In this document: piece by piece, positions 14,019 to 20,305 of the stretch
How positions within the stretch are numbered: the stretch's first letter is position 1
Layout: every line of letters starts with the position of its first letter
Virus record (IMG/VR): IMGVR_UViG_3300037882_000592
Location: 1 to 21,136 of that record
Reading direction: 5' to 3' (one strand)
Length of the DNA: 21,136 nt
Source: a virus
Position numbers and translations under genes: made by a program
The notes under the pieces: model-generated
The model's database searches: none
Told to the model about the DNA's origin: nothing
Seen by the model: only the letters and a program-made list of their open reading frames with translations

Positions 14019-14447
14019 TTACAGCCCAGCACTAGAGTTCAAAACATCAAGCGTAAAACTAGACACCGCCACCGTGCCGCCGATAATGATTTGACCGCCA
14101 GTTAGTCCCGTCAAATTAAGGTTGGCACCAGATGCGCCAACCGTGCCATCCATTACCACGGTCGTGCCATTGGATTGAAGCGCCCTAAACCATGTCGGCG
14201 TTCCCGTGGCATTAGCATTTGTGTCGGGTGTAAGCGCGTTAAACGTAATTAACCCGTTTACTGTAGCAGGCGCGGCAGTAGCTGAAAATGTCAACTCAGC
14301 AAGCAATACCTGTGCGCCTATAGCCGTATCTGCATTCGTTGGCTGTGTGCCGTCATAAATGCGTAAGAATCCGCTGTTTAATCGTGTGGCAAGGTTATCA
14401 CCCTGACCGTTTACTGTGGCGTTTGCCAATTGTGTGTTTAGTGCCAT
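14019..14447 (-). CDS. Small beta-rich presumed virion protein
   Basis: A 142-residue protein starting MALNTQLANATVNGQ, with LNSGFLRIYDGTQPTNAD (23-40), LLAELTFSATAAP, TGTPTWFRALQSNGTTVVMDG and GTVAVSSFTLDV near the end. This order (a sentence-like IYDGTQP motif, then W-F-R and M-D-G) recurs in phage structural proteins of unknown role. It follows the portal with a very strong ribosome site (GGAGG, seven bases before the ATG at 14447) placed inside the last portal codons, so it should be abundant, which favours a structural or decoration role over an enzyme. No membrane helix, cysteine or catalytic motif is present. Confidence 0.65.
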   Translation of the reverse strand: MALNTQLANATVNGQGDNLATRLNSGFLRIYDGTQPTNADTAIGAQVLLAELTFSATAAPATVNGLITFNALTPDTNANATGTPTWFRALQSNGTTVVMDGTVGASGANLNLTGLTGGQIIIGGTVAVSSFTLDVLNSSAGL

Positions 14448-14449
14448 GT

Positions 14450-16603
14450 TTATTCCTCCGTCATTTCAAAAGAGCCGTCTTTTAGTTTTCTGCCAATTTT
14501 ACGTTTAGGCCGTGCAATCTCAGCGGCTACAACCGTCATATTGTTAGCAGCCTCAGCCACTGCCTGAGCGGTTTGTGTGAGTTGGTTAATAGCCTCAGCC
14601 ATGACTGTGCCAGATTCGCCCGCCATTGTTTTAATCGTCTCGCCAATCTCGCCAAGCGCCGCATCCGCGCTTAGGTTGACAGCGGGTTTTTCTGCTGCGC
14701 TTGTGTGCATTTGGGCTATTTCAATCTTAACGCGAGCTTCCAACTGGGCTTTCATTGCCGCCCTTTCGGTTTCGCCTTGTTGCTTCATAGCTTCCATTCT
14801 TGTCTCGTGCTCAAAGCGCTGAGATTCTAATTCTTGTTGGCTTTGTAGCTTTGCAGCTTCTAACTGCTGGCTTGATTGCATTTTTGCGCTCTCAAGCTGC
14901 ATTCTCGCTTGTTCCGCTTGCTGGCCTGCCTGCGCTTGCAATTGTTCAGGGCTTGGGCCTTGTGGTTGTTGCGGCTCTTGCATCTTAGCCAATGCTTGCT
15001 CGAAAGCGCTTTCCATTGTGCGTGCGCCTTTAAACGAACGCACACCAAACATCAACATCTCGCCAATAAGTGGCGCTAGTGCTGGCTGTGCTTGGGCTAC
15101 GGGTAGCGAGTTTTGCATGAATTGCCCAGCCGCCGTTAAAAACTCCATGCGGCTTTGCTTTTCTGATGCCTCGTCCATCTCAACCATTGAATCAGCAGCA
15201 ACTTCAATTCTAAAGTTACGCGCTGGCTCATCTTTGATTAGTTGTATGGCTTGTTCGGCATATTGAGCATCCATCGTGCCCTGAATGCCTGACATGTTTA
15301 ACAATGTTTCTGCGCTGTAAAAGTCTGATATAAGCTGCGATTTGATTCTCAACACTTCGGTAGCAAATAATGCTACTTCTTGCTGTAATCGCTTTAGTCT
15401 GAGGCTTGCGTATTGGCTTTTAATCTGCTGTGCGGTAGCTGTCTCGCTTGCGACTGATGCGCCACGAATGATGTCGGATAAGCCAGTGATTTCATAAATA
15501 ACCTGTTTAGCGGCTTCTCTAGCGCGATAACATTCATTTAACGCAGTAATCACTACATCGAGTGGCAACCACTCAACCACGCCTTTAACACCGCCTTTTT
15601 CAGAGAATGCAGCCCACTTATCAACGGGGATTAGTTGATTGTCAAAACCTTCATTAAGCATTCGCTGTACGCCAATTTGAGAAGCGTCATAAACACCCAC
15701 AACCTTTACGGCTTTAACCAACATGCCAATGCGAGTAGTCAAAACGTCTAATTCGTCGGCTTGGTCTTGATAAAGCGCAAAATCAGGCACGGGACACAGT
15801 GTGTCGCTTGTCTGTGTCGCAAACAAAGGGCGCGGGCATGGGAAGAAGCCATCTAGACCATAAGGGTCTTTTCGTTCGTCCAATGTCTTATCGTAGCCTT
15901 CGGCAACCCACGTCACCATCTTTGTCTTTTTATCCCACACTTCCCATATTTGGGCGCGTTTCAAGTGGTCAACGGATTCACCGCTGCGCTTCATTTCGTC
16001 CAAGCCAATCGGCTCTTGGGTTAGCGGAACGTCTTTGAATTTGTCGCCAAAGCGCTCAATCACCTCGGTTTTTGTCATGTAAACACGTCGAGCGACCCAC
16101 GTCACCTCGTCCCATGTGCGTGCTACCGAGTACCTGAAGTCTTCCCAGTAGACATAATCAACTGGCGAGCATTCGTATAAATACTTATCAGCTTCACCAC
16201 CCTCTTCAATTTCTTCGTGCTCCTTGGTTTCAAAACGCACCCAAACCACGCCACGACCAGGCAATAGTCGGTCTGTAATCGCTAGTTTGTTAGATGCATC
16301 AAAATCACCATAATGGTCAATCTCATATTGCAGGCAGCGCTCTAAAATTGTTGATGCCGTGCGACCTATTGGGTCTTGGTCTTTGTATCTGCGCTCTACT
16401 TGTGCGCGTGGTGTTTTGCCGTACAAGGCAGGCAGCATGGTTTGTACGTTTGACCATAGGATGTTGAATCGCTTTGATCCATCTCTAGCAGAATCCCTGT
16501 CATCACGGTATCGCTTGACAATCTTTTTGCCGCGCTTTGCCCACTTATCATCTTCTTTTTTAGATAACGATAAATCAGATAGCCATTGTTGCGCTTGCTT
16601 CAT
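14450..16603 (-). CDS. Portal protein (P22-like)
   Basis: A protein of about 717 residues, long for a portal as in P22-like phages. The N-terminus (GKKIVKRYRDDRDSA, then RFNILWSNVQTMLPALYG near 45-62) and the core (CSPVDYVYWEDFRYSVARTW; YEITGLSDIIRGASVASETA, 20 residues) are classic for this portal family. It forms the dodecameric ring at one capsid vertex through which DNA enters and leaves. Residues about 540-630 are a long Q/E/K-rich coiled coil, matching the C-terminal barrel-type helices of P22-like portals. The second of two adjacent ATGs (16603) is chosen because AAAGGA lies five bases ahead of it and only two ahead of the first (16606). It lies downstream of the terminase genes, and its end carries the next gene's ribosome site. 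Confidence 0.9.
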   Translation of the reverse strand: MKQAQQWLSDLSLSKKEDDKWAKRGKKIVKRYRDDRDSARDGSKRFNILWSNVQTMLPALYGKTPRAQVERRYKDQDPIGRTASTILERCLQYEIDHYGDFDASNKLAITDRLLPGRGVVWVRFETKEHEEIEEGGEADKYLYECSPVDYVYWEDFRYSVARTWDEVTWVARRVYMTKTEVIERFGDKFKDVPLTQEPIGLDEMKRSGESVDHLKRAQIWEVWDKKTKMVTWVAEGYDKTLDERKDPYGLDGFFPCPRPLFATQTSDTLCPVPDFALYQDQADELDVLTTRIGMLVKAVKVVGVYDASQIGVQRMLNEGFDNQLIPVDKWAAFSEKGGVKGVVEWLPLDVVITALNECYRAREAAKQVIYEITGLSDIIRGASVASETATAQQIKSQYASLRLKRLQQEVALFATEVLRIKSQLISDFYSAETLLNMSGIQGTMDAQYAEQAIQLIKDEPARNFRIEVAADSMVEMDEASEKQSRMEFLTAAGQFMQNSLPVAQAQPALAPLIGEMLMFGVRSFKGARTMESAFEQALAKMQEPQQPQGPSPEQLQAQAGQQAEQARMQLESAKMQSSQQLEAAKLQSQQELESQRFEHETRMEAMKQQGETERAAMKAQLEARVKIEIAQMHTSAAEKPAVNLSADAALGEIGETIKTMAGESGTVMAEAINQLTQTAQAVAEAANNMTVVAAEIARPKRKIGRKLKDGSFEMTEE

Positions 16604-16612
16604 CATTGTCCT

Positions 16613-16813
16613 TTATGGCGTAATAACTACAGCAACTGCGCTATTTGCGGCAAAAGGCACAAATCCAGTGCTGACTGGGTTTGTTGATATGCAAAGCGTA
16701 CCGCTAGATGTTAGCAGTCCATTCGTCAACCTCAAAGAGGCAGAGTACACATCGCCACCAGACACGGCTGCGGTAGTGAGTTGGACTGAGTTTGAGGATA
16801 ACGGTAATAACAT
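16613..16813 (-). CDS. Small protein between terminase and portal
   Basis: A 66-residue protein rich in S, T, V and A, with strand-like alternation (VQLTTAAVSGGDVYSASLRL, 20 residues) and the ending FAANSAVAVVITP. The ATG at 16813 shares one base with the terminase stop (TGATG), so it is translationally coupled; a TTG one codon earlier is also possible but is not needed. No motif or family is recognised. Small beta-rich proteins at this position in other phages are mostly uncharacterised; a minor head component is the simplest guess. The gene is intact, uses codons like its neighbours and ends a few bases before the portal start. Confidence 0.6.
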   Translation of the reverse strand: MLLPLSSNSVQLTTAAVSGGDVYSASLRLTNGLLTSSGTLCISTNPVSTGFVPFAANSAVAVVITP

Positions 16814-18150
16814 CAATACCTCTCTTTTACACTAGTGGTTAACCCCCATAGATCGTCAAGGGGTATTGTGATAATACCATGTTTTGTCCCACTAATGGGG
16901 TAAATTGAAGGTTTTTTAGGCAAATCTTTGACTTTTTCGCGGTAACTAATCGCCATCATCCTAAATGCATCGGCGCAATGTGATGTATGGTCGTGCCTTG
17001 GCTTGTCTCTAAACGCCTTCTTTTCTTCGTCCCACTCTCTTTGATACTGCTTCAATAACTCTACCGCTTCGCCCATGTTTTCCTTGTCAAACCACATCTT
17101 AGGGAACGCTGCACGAGCGGCCTGAATCCCATCCTGTACGCTTAGGCTTGGCACAATATCCATTTTGGCAATCGTTAAATAACTTGCGAGCTGTTCGATT
17201 ATTGAGCGGCCACCACTAGCCAACGTCTTAGCCCTTGCATCATGCGGCAAATAGTGTTTTTCGTATTTGTAGGATTTGCCCAGAACTACGTTTGCGTAGT
17301 CCTCAATAGGCAAGCCCGACCCTGAGTAGTAATCAATCAGGTGTATCTCGTCATACGTACACTGATAGAAAATAATCGCCGTATCGTCGTGATAGCCCAA
17401 ATCCCACGCCGTGTAGACTGGTAACGCGGGGTCATAATCAACCTTAGTGATTCTGTTTTCGGCTGCTTTTAGCTCTTTGCCATAGTACGCCCCCAAGATA
17501 GCCGCCTCAAATGAGCACTCAAACTCTTGTTCATACTGGTCTTCACTCATGCCTTTTGCAGCGTCTATAAGTTCAGACGTAGGTAATAATTTTGATTCAT
17601 TTGCTTTGATACTTGCGCTATACCATGACTCGCTCACCTTAGATGTTTTGTAAATATCGTAAAAGGCGTTATGTCCTTTTGGTGTACCGATAAAAACCGC
17701 CCAGCCCTCACGGTCAGCCAAAAGTGGACGGATAATCTCACCCCATACCCTGGGCCGCATATCTGCGTACTCATCTAAAATTACACCGTCTAAGTACAAG
17801 CCGCGAAGCGCATCAGGGTTATCAGCGTCAAATAAACGGATTCTCGCGCCGTTAATAAGCTCCACCCAAAGCTCGGAAGCGTTGGCGTTTACCCTTACTG
17901 GGTCGCTAAACCTAAGTAGATAGTCCCACGCAATAGACTTAGCCTGCGAGTGATAAGGCGCTATGTATGCGTATCTAGCGTTTTCTTTTTCGTCAACAAA
18001 AGCACGCCGTATTAGGTCATTAATACACGCTACTGTTTTGCCCGCTCGTCGGTGTGCAACTAAACAAGCCCACCGTGTTTGACGATTGTGAAAATCCCTA
18101 AAAGCCCCTCTAGGCTTGTATGGGACAACAACACGCTTTACATCTCCCAC
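16813..18150 (-). CDS. terL: Terminase large subunit (ATPase and nuclease)
   Basis: A 445-residue packaging motor. The Walker A motif is AHRRAGKT (residues 32-39). Walker B is VILDE (123-127), with the catalytic glutamate at 127. The coupling motif is GTPKG (155-159). The nuclease domain shows acidic residues in the expected places: D250 in TAWDLGYHDD, D304 in LPHDA and D394 in HTSHCADAFR. All key residues are present, so it should be active. It cuts concatemeric DNA and pumps it through the portal. The start is a GTG at 18150, 13 bases inside the small-subunit gene; no in-frame ATG or clear ribosome site is found nearby, so coupling to the small subunit is likely. The packaging strategy (pac or cos) cannot be told from this sequence. 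Confidence 0.95.
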   Translation of the reverse strand: MGDVKRVVVPYKPRGAFRDFHNRQTRWACLVAHRRAGKTVACINDLIRRAFVDEKENARYAYIAPYHSQAKSIAWDYLLRFSDPVRVNANASELWVELINGARIRLFDADNPDALRGLYLDGVILDEYADMRPRVWGEIIRPLLADREGWAVFIGTPKGHNAFYDIYKTSKVSESWYSASIKANESKLLPTSELIDAAKGMSEDQYEQEFECSFEAAILGAYYGKELKAAENRITKVDYDPALPVYTAWDLGYHDDTAIIFYQCTYDEIHLIDYYSGSGLPIEDYANVVLGKSYKYEKHYLPHDARAKTLASGGRSIIEQLASYLTIAKMDIVPSLSVQDGIQAARAAFPKMWFDKENMGEAVELLKQYQREWDEEKKAFRDKPRHDHTSHCADAFRMMAISYREKVKDLPKKPSIYPISGTKHGIITIPLDDLWGLTTSVKERY

Positions 18151-18464
18151 GATACAACCGTTTTAACTGGCCCACCGCCTTCGCCCACATGCTCCGTTCG
18201 GTTAAGTTTAGGTGCTGCATACTCGGCTAGTTTAGCCAATAGGTCTAATGCTTTTTCTGGCGATGCTGGTTTATTTCCTACGCCGTTAGCTACTTGCTCT
18301 AGCCATATGCCTACATTCTGGCTGTTATCTTCTAATACCCTGCGAACGGTATCTCTAAACTCAATTGTGACGCGATTGGGTGTGCCTGATGGCCTTCCTG
18401 CGCCCTTGCGTTTGCCGCCATTCTTGCCGACGATAGTTTTTTTCAATTGTTTTTCAGTCGCCAT
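18138..18464 (-). CDS. terS: Terminase small subunit
   Basis: A 108-residue basic protein directly upstream of the large subunit. The N-terminus is lysine-rich, then GGKRKGAGRPSGTPNRV (about 18-34), a pattern common in phage small terminases and related DNA-binding proteins. The helices that follow (EFRDTVRRVLEDNSQ; SPEKALDLLAKLAEYAAP) suit oligomerisation. The acidic/glycine tail ends VSWEM. It recognises the packaging start site and recruits TerL. The second ATG (18464) is preferred: AAAGG lies immediately before the first ATG (18470) but six bases before the second, a normal spacing. A terminator and a consensus -10 box precede it, so it begins a separate transcription unit. The family is judged by position and motif, not by a search. 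Confidence 0.75.
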   Translation of the reverse strand: MATEKQLKKTIVGKNGGKRKGAGRPSGTPNRVTIEFRDTVRRVLEDNSQNVGIWLEQVANGVGNKPASPEKALDLLAKLAEYAAPKLNRTEHVGEGGGPVKTVVSWEM

Positions 18465-18493
18465 AGTCATCCTTTGGTTTTCAAAGATGATCC

Positions 18494-18499
18494 ATTATA
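18494..18499 (-). promoter_or_regulatory. Consensus -10 box before the packaging genes
   Basis: The minus strand reads TATAAT at 18499-18494, a perfect -10 box, 30 bases before the terS start. The -35 region is poor: TTAGCC at an 18-base spacing, inside the terminator hairpin. It may be a weak, activated or coincidental promoter that would restart transcription after the terminator for late genes. Confidence 0.5.
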
Positions 18500-18501
18500 A
18501 C

Positions 18502-18521
18502 AAAAAAAGCCCCGAAGGGCT
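18502..18521 (-). terminator. Intrinsic terminator between early small genes and packaging genes
   Basis: On the minus strand, AGCCC-TTCG-GGGCT forms a five-base-pair stem with the very stable UUCG tetraloop, followed by a run of seven T (18508-18502). It lacks a T-run in the plus direction. It lies 24 bases after the stop of the small cysteine-containing gene, so it closes the small-gene operon. Confidence 0.85.
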
Positions 18522-18544
18522 AAAGGTCTTTCAACCTAGGAGAA

Positions 18545-18784
18545 TCACAACGCAAGGCTATCACATAATTTTGTCGTTGTAAAATCCTCATTTACTCGCC
18601 ATATCTGGTTTTTGTCGCCGTGCCTGCACTTTGCGATTGTCTCACCGTTTTCCTCGACTAAATCAAGCTCCCCAATTATCGTCCCACCAGTTCTATTTTT
18701 CTCTTTTTGGCTAAACCGTAGCGACTTGTTTTTAAGGGATGCCACATCGTGCTGGCAGCACATGATGCAAGGTGGGTTAATCAT
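18545..18784 (-). CDS. Small cysteine-containing protein, unknown
   Basis: A 79-residue protein. The ATG at 18784 is chosen because GGGAG stands six bases ahead of it; a longer frame to 18799 is not needed. It has C6-x-x-C9-C10 with H12 near the start (PPCIMCCQH) and C53-x-H55 (AKCRHGD) later, plus C74. Two Cys/His pairs could bind one zinc ion, but the spacing matches no family I know. The central part GGTIIGELDLVEENGETIAK looks like a small beta structure. It overlaps the ribbon-helix-helix-like gene by eight bases and is the last gene before a terminator, so it belongs to the small-gene operon. Function is unknown; a regulatory or anti-host protein is possible. Confidence 0.6.
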   Translation of the reverse strand: MINPPCIMCCQHDVASLKNKSLRFSQKEKNRTGGTIIGELDLVEENGETIAKCRHGDKNQIWRVNEDFTTTKLCDSLAL

Positions 18785-18962
18785 TCCTTGCTCCCGCATG
18801 TGCAGCCACCGCCTCTCGGATCATATGGCTGATTGTTTTTGGATATGCCAGTTGTATCCAAGCCGCTTTTTCCGCTGGCGTTACGGCAACAACTACTTTA
18901 GCCGTTTGGTGTTGGTCTAGTGGCTTGGCGGCGGCGGCGTTGCCTTTTGTAAATTTAGTCAT
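18777..18962 (-). CDS. Small ribbon-helix-helix-like DNA-binding protein
   Basis: A 61-residue protein with a basic, alanine-rich N-terminus. It then has a strand at about 22-27 (KVVVAV), a helix at 29-39 (PAEKAAWIQLA) and a second helix at 43-56 (TISHMIREAVAAHA). Strand, helix, helix with the pattern V-x-V-T-P-x-E-K-x-x-W and x-S-x-x-I-R-E-A is the Arc/MetJ-type ribbon-helix-helix layout, which dimerises and reads DNA through the paired strand. It is a likely transcription regulator. The ATG at 18962 overlaps the upstream stop (ATGA) and has no ribosome site of its own, so translation should be coupled; the longer frame to 19067 is rejected. The start residues MTKFTKGNAAAA give an extended arm. 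Confidence 0.6.
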   Translation of the reverse strand: MTKFTKGNAAAAKPLDQHQTAKVVVAVTPAEKAAWIQLAYPKTISHMIREAVAAHAGARND

Positions 18963-19147
18963 TTTGGAGCTAACGAGTAAAGATTGATGGATCCGTCGGG
19001 CTTCCAAAACGGCTGGGCAACCCAGCGCTGACCGTTTGGCGTATCGACAGGCGCAGGGTCTCGACAATAGCCAAAAGTCGCAGCGCGATTGTGCGTACTG
19101 TAAGTCTTTGTTGTTGCTGGTAACTCTACTTTGTGTGATGTTTGCAT
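18959..19147 (-). CDS. Small unknown protein, first gene after a strong promoter
   Basis: A 62-residue protein, MQTSHKVELP at the start and KPDGSINLYSLAPK at the end, with GYCRDPAPVDTPNGQRWVAQ (residues 26-45) in the middle. No family is recognised; one cysteine, no membrane helix. The start is firm: AAAGGA lies seven bases before the ATG at 19147. A strong promoter (19204-19231) would start RNA about 50 bases upstream, making this the first gene of a unit that also carries the ribbon-helix-helix-like and cysteine-containing genes. ATGA coupling to the next gene suggests they act together or share dosage. Confidence 0.65.
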   Translation of the reverse strand: MQTSHKVELPATTKTYSTHNRAATFGYCRDPAPVDTPNGQRWVAQPFWKPDGSINLYSLAPK

Positions 19148-19203
19148 TTTACTTTCCTTTGCCTAGATTCGCCCAGGTGCGTTATGCTGTGTGCATGTAT
19201 CGT

Positions 19204-19231
19204 ATTATGCCACAACATCGGTAAGTGTCAA
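19204..19231 (-). promoter_or_regulatory. Strong sigma70 promoter for the small-gene operon
   Basis: On the minus strand, TTGACA (19231-19226, perfect -35) is followed by a 16-base spacer and CATAAT (19209-19204, five of six -10 bases). TGG just before the -10 adds an extended -10 element. RNA would start near 19197 and give an untranslated leader of about 50 bases before the ATG at 19147. It lies in the only non-coding gap of about 100 bases in this area. Confidence 0.8.
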
Positions 19232-19250
19232 GCCTTTTCTAATTTATTTT

Positions 19251-19409
19251 CTAGGTGGTTTCCCTATGTTCAATAAATACTTTTACCTCAATATCCACTA
19301 CGTTAGCCCCGCGTTTTAGATAATCGTGTATTCTATTTTCTACGATTGTCGCAAAATCAGTAGGTAAAGGCTTATCTGTTTTTAGTTTTGTAATGATGGT
19401 GTAGTTCAT
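19251..19409 (-). CDS. Small unknown protein
   Basis: A 52-residue protein, MNYTIITKLKTDKPLPTD at the start and EVKVFIEHRETT at the end. Alternating strand (YTIITKL), helix (FATIVENRIHDYLKRG) and strand (VVDIEVKVFIE) suggests a compact alpha/beta fold. No family recognised. The ATG at 19409 is chosen over a longer frame to 19490 because GGGGGA lies just before it; the same GGGGGATTTATG context occurs at the start of the amber-broken frame upstream. The stop is TAG. It is the last gene before the promoter gap, so it ends the replication-linked unit. Confidence 0.6.
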   Translation of the reverse strand: MNYTIITKLKTDKPLPTDFATIVENRIHDYLKRGANVVDIEVKVFIEHRETT

Positions 19410-19422
19410 AAATCCCCCGCTA

Positions 19423-19560
19423 CTATTTTTTAATGTTTTGAATAAGTGAAAATGCATCCCGAAAAATATAGACCGCCAAAGCGATAACATAATCCCAGCC
19501 GCTCAAGCCCCAAATAGCCAAAACAAATGCACAATCAATCAAAATCTAAAAAATTCTCAT
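19423..19560 (-). pseudogene. Small membrane-protein frame interrupted by an amber codon at position 5
   Basis: The ATG at 19560 overlaps the upstream stop as ATGA and has GGGGGA just ahead of it, the same arrangement as the next gene. The frame reads MRIF, then TAG (19548-19546), then 40 clean codons to a TAG at 19425-19423. The part after the amber codon is membrane-like: ILIDCAFVLAIWGLSGWDY followed by VIALAVYIFRDAF and a basic end, IQNIKK. One base change (for example AAG to TAG) would restore a 45-residue single- or two-pass peptide. Alternatives are a restart at the TTG two codons after the stop, or amber read-through by a suppressor tRNA. Other genes here end in TAG (for example those ending at 7973 and 2509), so general recoding of TAG is unlikely. 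Confidence 0.55.
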
Positions 19561-19667
19561 AAATCCCCCGTTAGCTGAAGTGCAAAATTGATTTCCTCTA
19601 GCGTGTAGTCCTTAGACCCTGCTTTTATTGCGTTTAGTACGCTATGGGCGTATTCTTTTTGCGTCAT
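19557..19667 (-). CDS. Very small protein after the replication gene
   Basis: A 36-residue frame, beginning MTQKEYAHSVLNAIKAG and ending NFALQLTGDL. It is mostly one or two helices, with no membrane segment and no known family. The ATG at 19667 overlaps the stop of the DUF6475-like gene (ATGA), with GGAGAA a few bases upstream, so the start is convincing. Its own stop overlaps the next start, also as ATGA. Two well-formed couplings argue for a real gene despite its size. It could be a small host-interaction or replication accessory peptide; nothing in the sequence decides. Confidence 0.6.
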   Translation of the reverse strand: MTQKEYAHSVLNAIKAGSKDYTLEEINFALQLTGDL

Positions 19668-20305
19668 TTTATGTTCTCCAAAAGTTGATGAATTGGTTTG
19701 AAACCGATTACGCCGCGAGCATCATTTGTGCCGTTTAGCCTTACCTGATTACATTTATCCTTATCACCGTACATCACTGGCTCTGGCGGCTTAATTCCTC
19801 GTTTTTCGTACATCACGCGATTTTGACCGCTTCCATTGATTCCGTCTAGCATTGGTGGGTAAGCCACAGCACCACGCCCGGCATAGCTTCGATAAGTCTC
19901 GCAAAATGTGTGCTGCGTGTAACTTAGCTTATCGGTCTCGGTTTGGCATATTTTTACCCAGCCGCCCATGTCACCGATTACCAAATGAATCAATCCATCA
20001 TCAAACACAATATCTTGATAAGCCCCTACAGCCCCCATGGCGGCGAAAACCTTACCCCAAGCCACCCTAGCCTTATCTGTGGTCGTTCCGCTTAATCCGC
20101 GCACTATATCGGCGACTTTAGGGGCAAATTGCCCGTTATCAGGATTCATGGCGTGGTTTTTCAGTGATTTTGCCACTTGTTCGTAGTCATAACCCTTCAA
20201 AGCCTCCCAAAAAATACCCATGGTGAATGTGGATAAGTCCTGCTTGTAATAATCCATAACGGACTGAAGAAGGTTGCGAAATTCTTTTTTGTCATTGTCT
20301 TTCAT
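19664..20305 (-). CDS. DUF6475-like replication-associated protein
   Basis: A 213-residue protein. The features I recognise as DUF6475 are: FWEALKGYDYEQVAKSLKNH near 38-57, MNPDNGQFAPKVADIVRGL (59-77), DKARVAWGKVFAAMGAVGAY (20 residues), then IVFDDGLIHLVIGDMGGW and FCETYRSYAGRG. In phages these proteins follow a DUF1376-type replication initiator and are thought to help load the host replicative helicase; that role is from gene context, not proof. The ATG at 20305 is chosen because AAAGGA lies six bases before it and ATGA overlaps the upstream stop; an earlier ATG at 20323 would contain that ribosome site in its coding part. No ATPase motif is present, so it is not a DnaC-like ATPase. Confidence 0.75.
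   Translation of the reverse strand: MKDNDKKEFRNLLQSVMDYYKQDLSTFTMGIFWEALKGYDYEQVAKSLKNHAMNPDNGQFAPKVADIVRGLSGTTTDKARVAWGKVFAAMGAVGAYQDIVFDDGLIHLVIGDMGGWVKICQTETDKLSYTQHTFCETYRSYAGRGAVAYPPMLDGINGSGQNRVMYEKRGIKPPEPVMYGDKDKCNQVRLNGTNDARGVIGFKPIHQLLENIK

Noticed and set aside
16359-16835. 158-codon plus-strand frame over portal start
   Set aside because: Covers the portal N-terminus and small upstream gene in antisense; both of these have clear start signals.
18079-18582. 167-codon plus-strand frame over terS and the terminator
   Set aside because: Antisense to terS and terL, crosses the terminator, and has no ribosome site or family.
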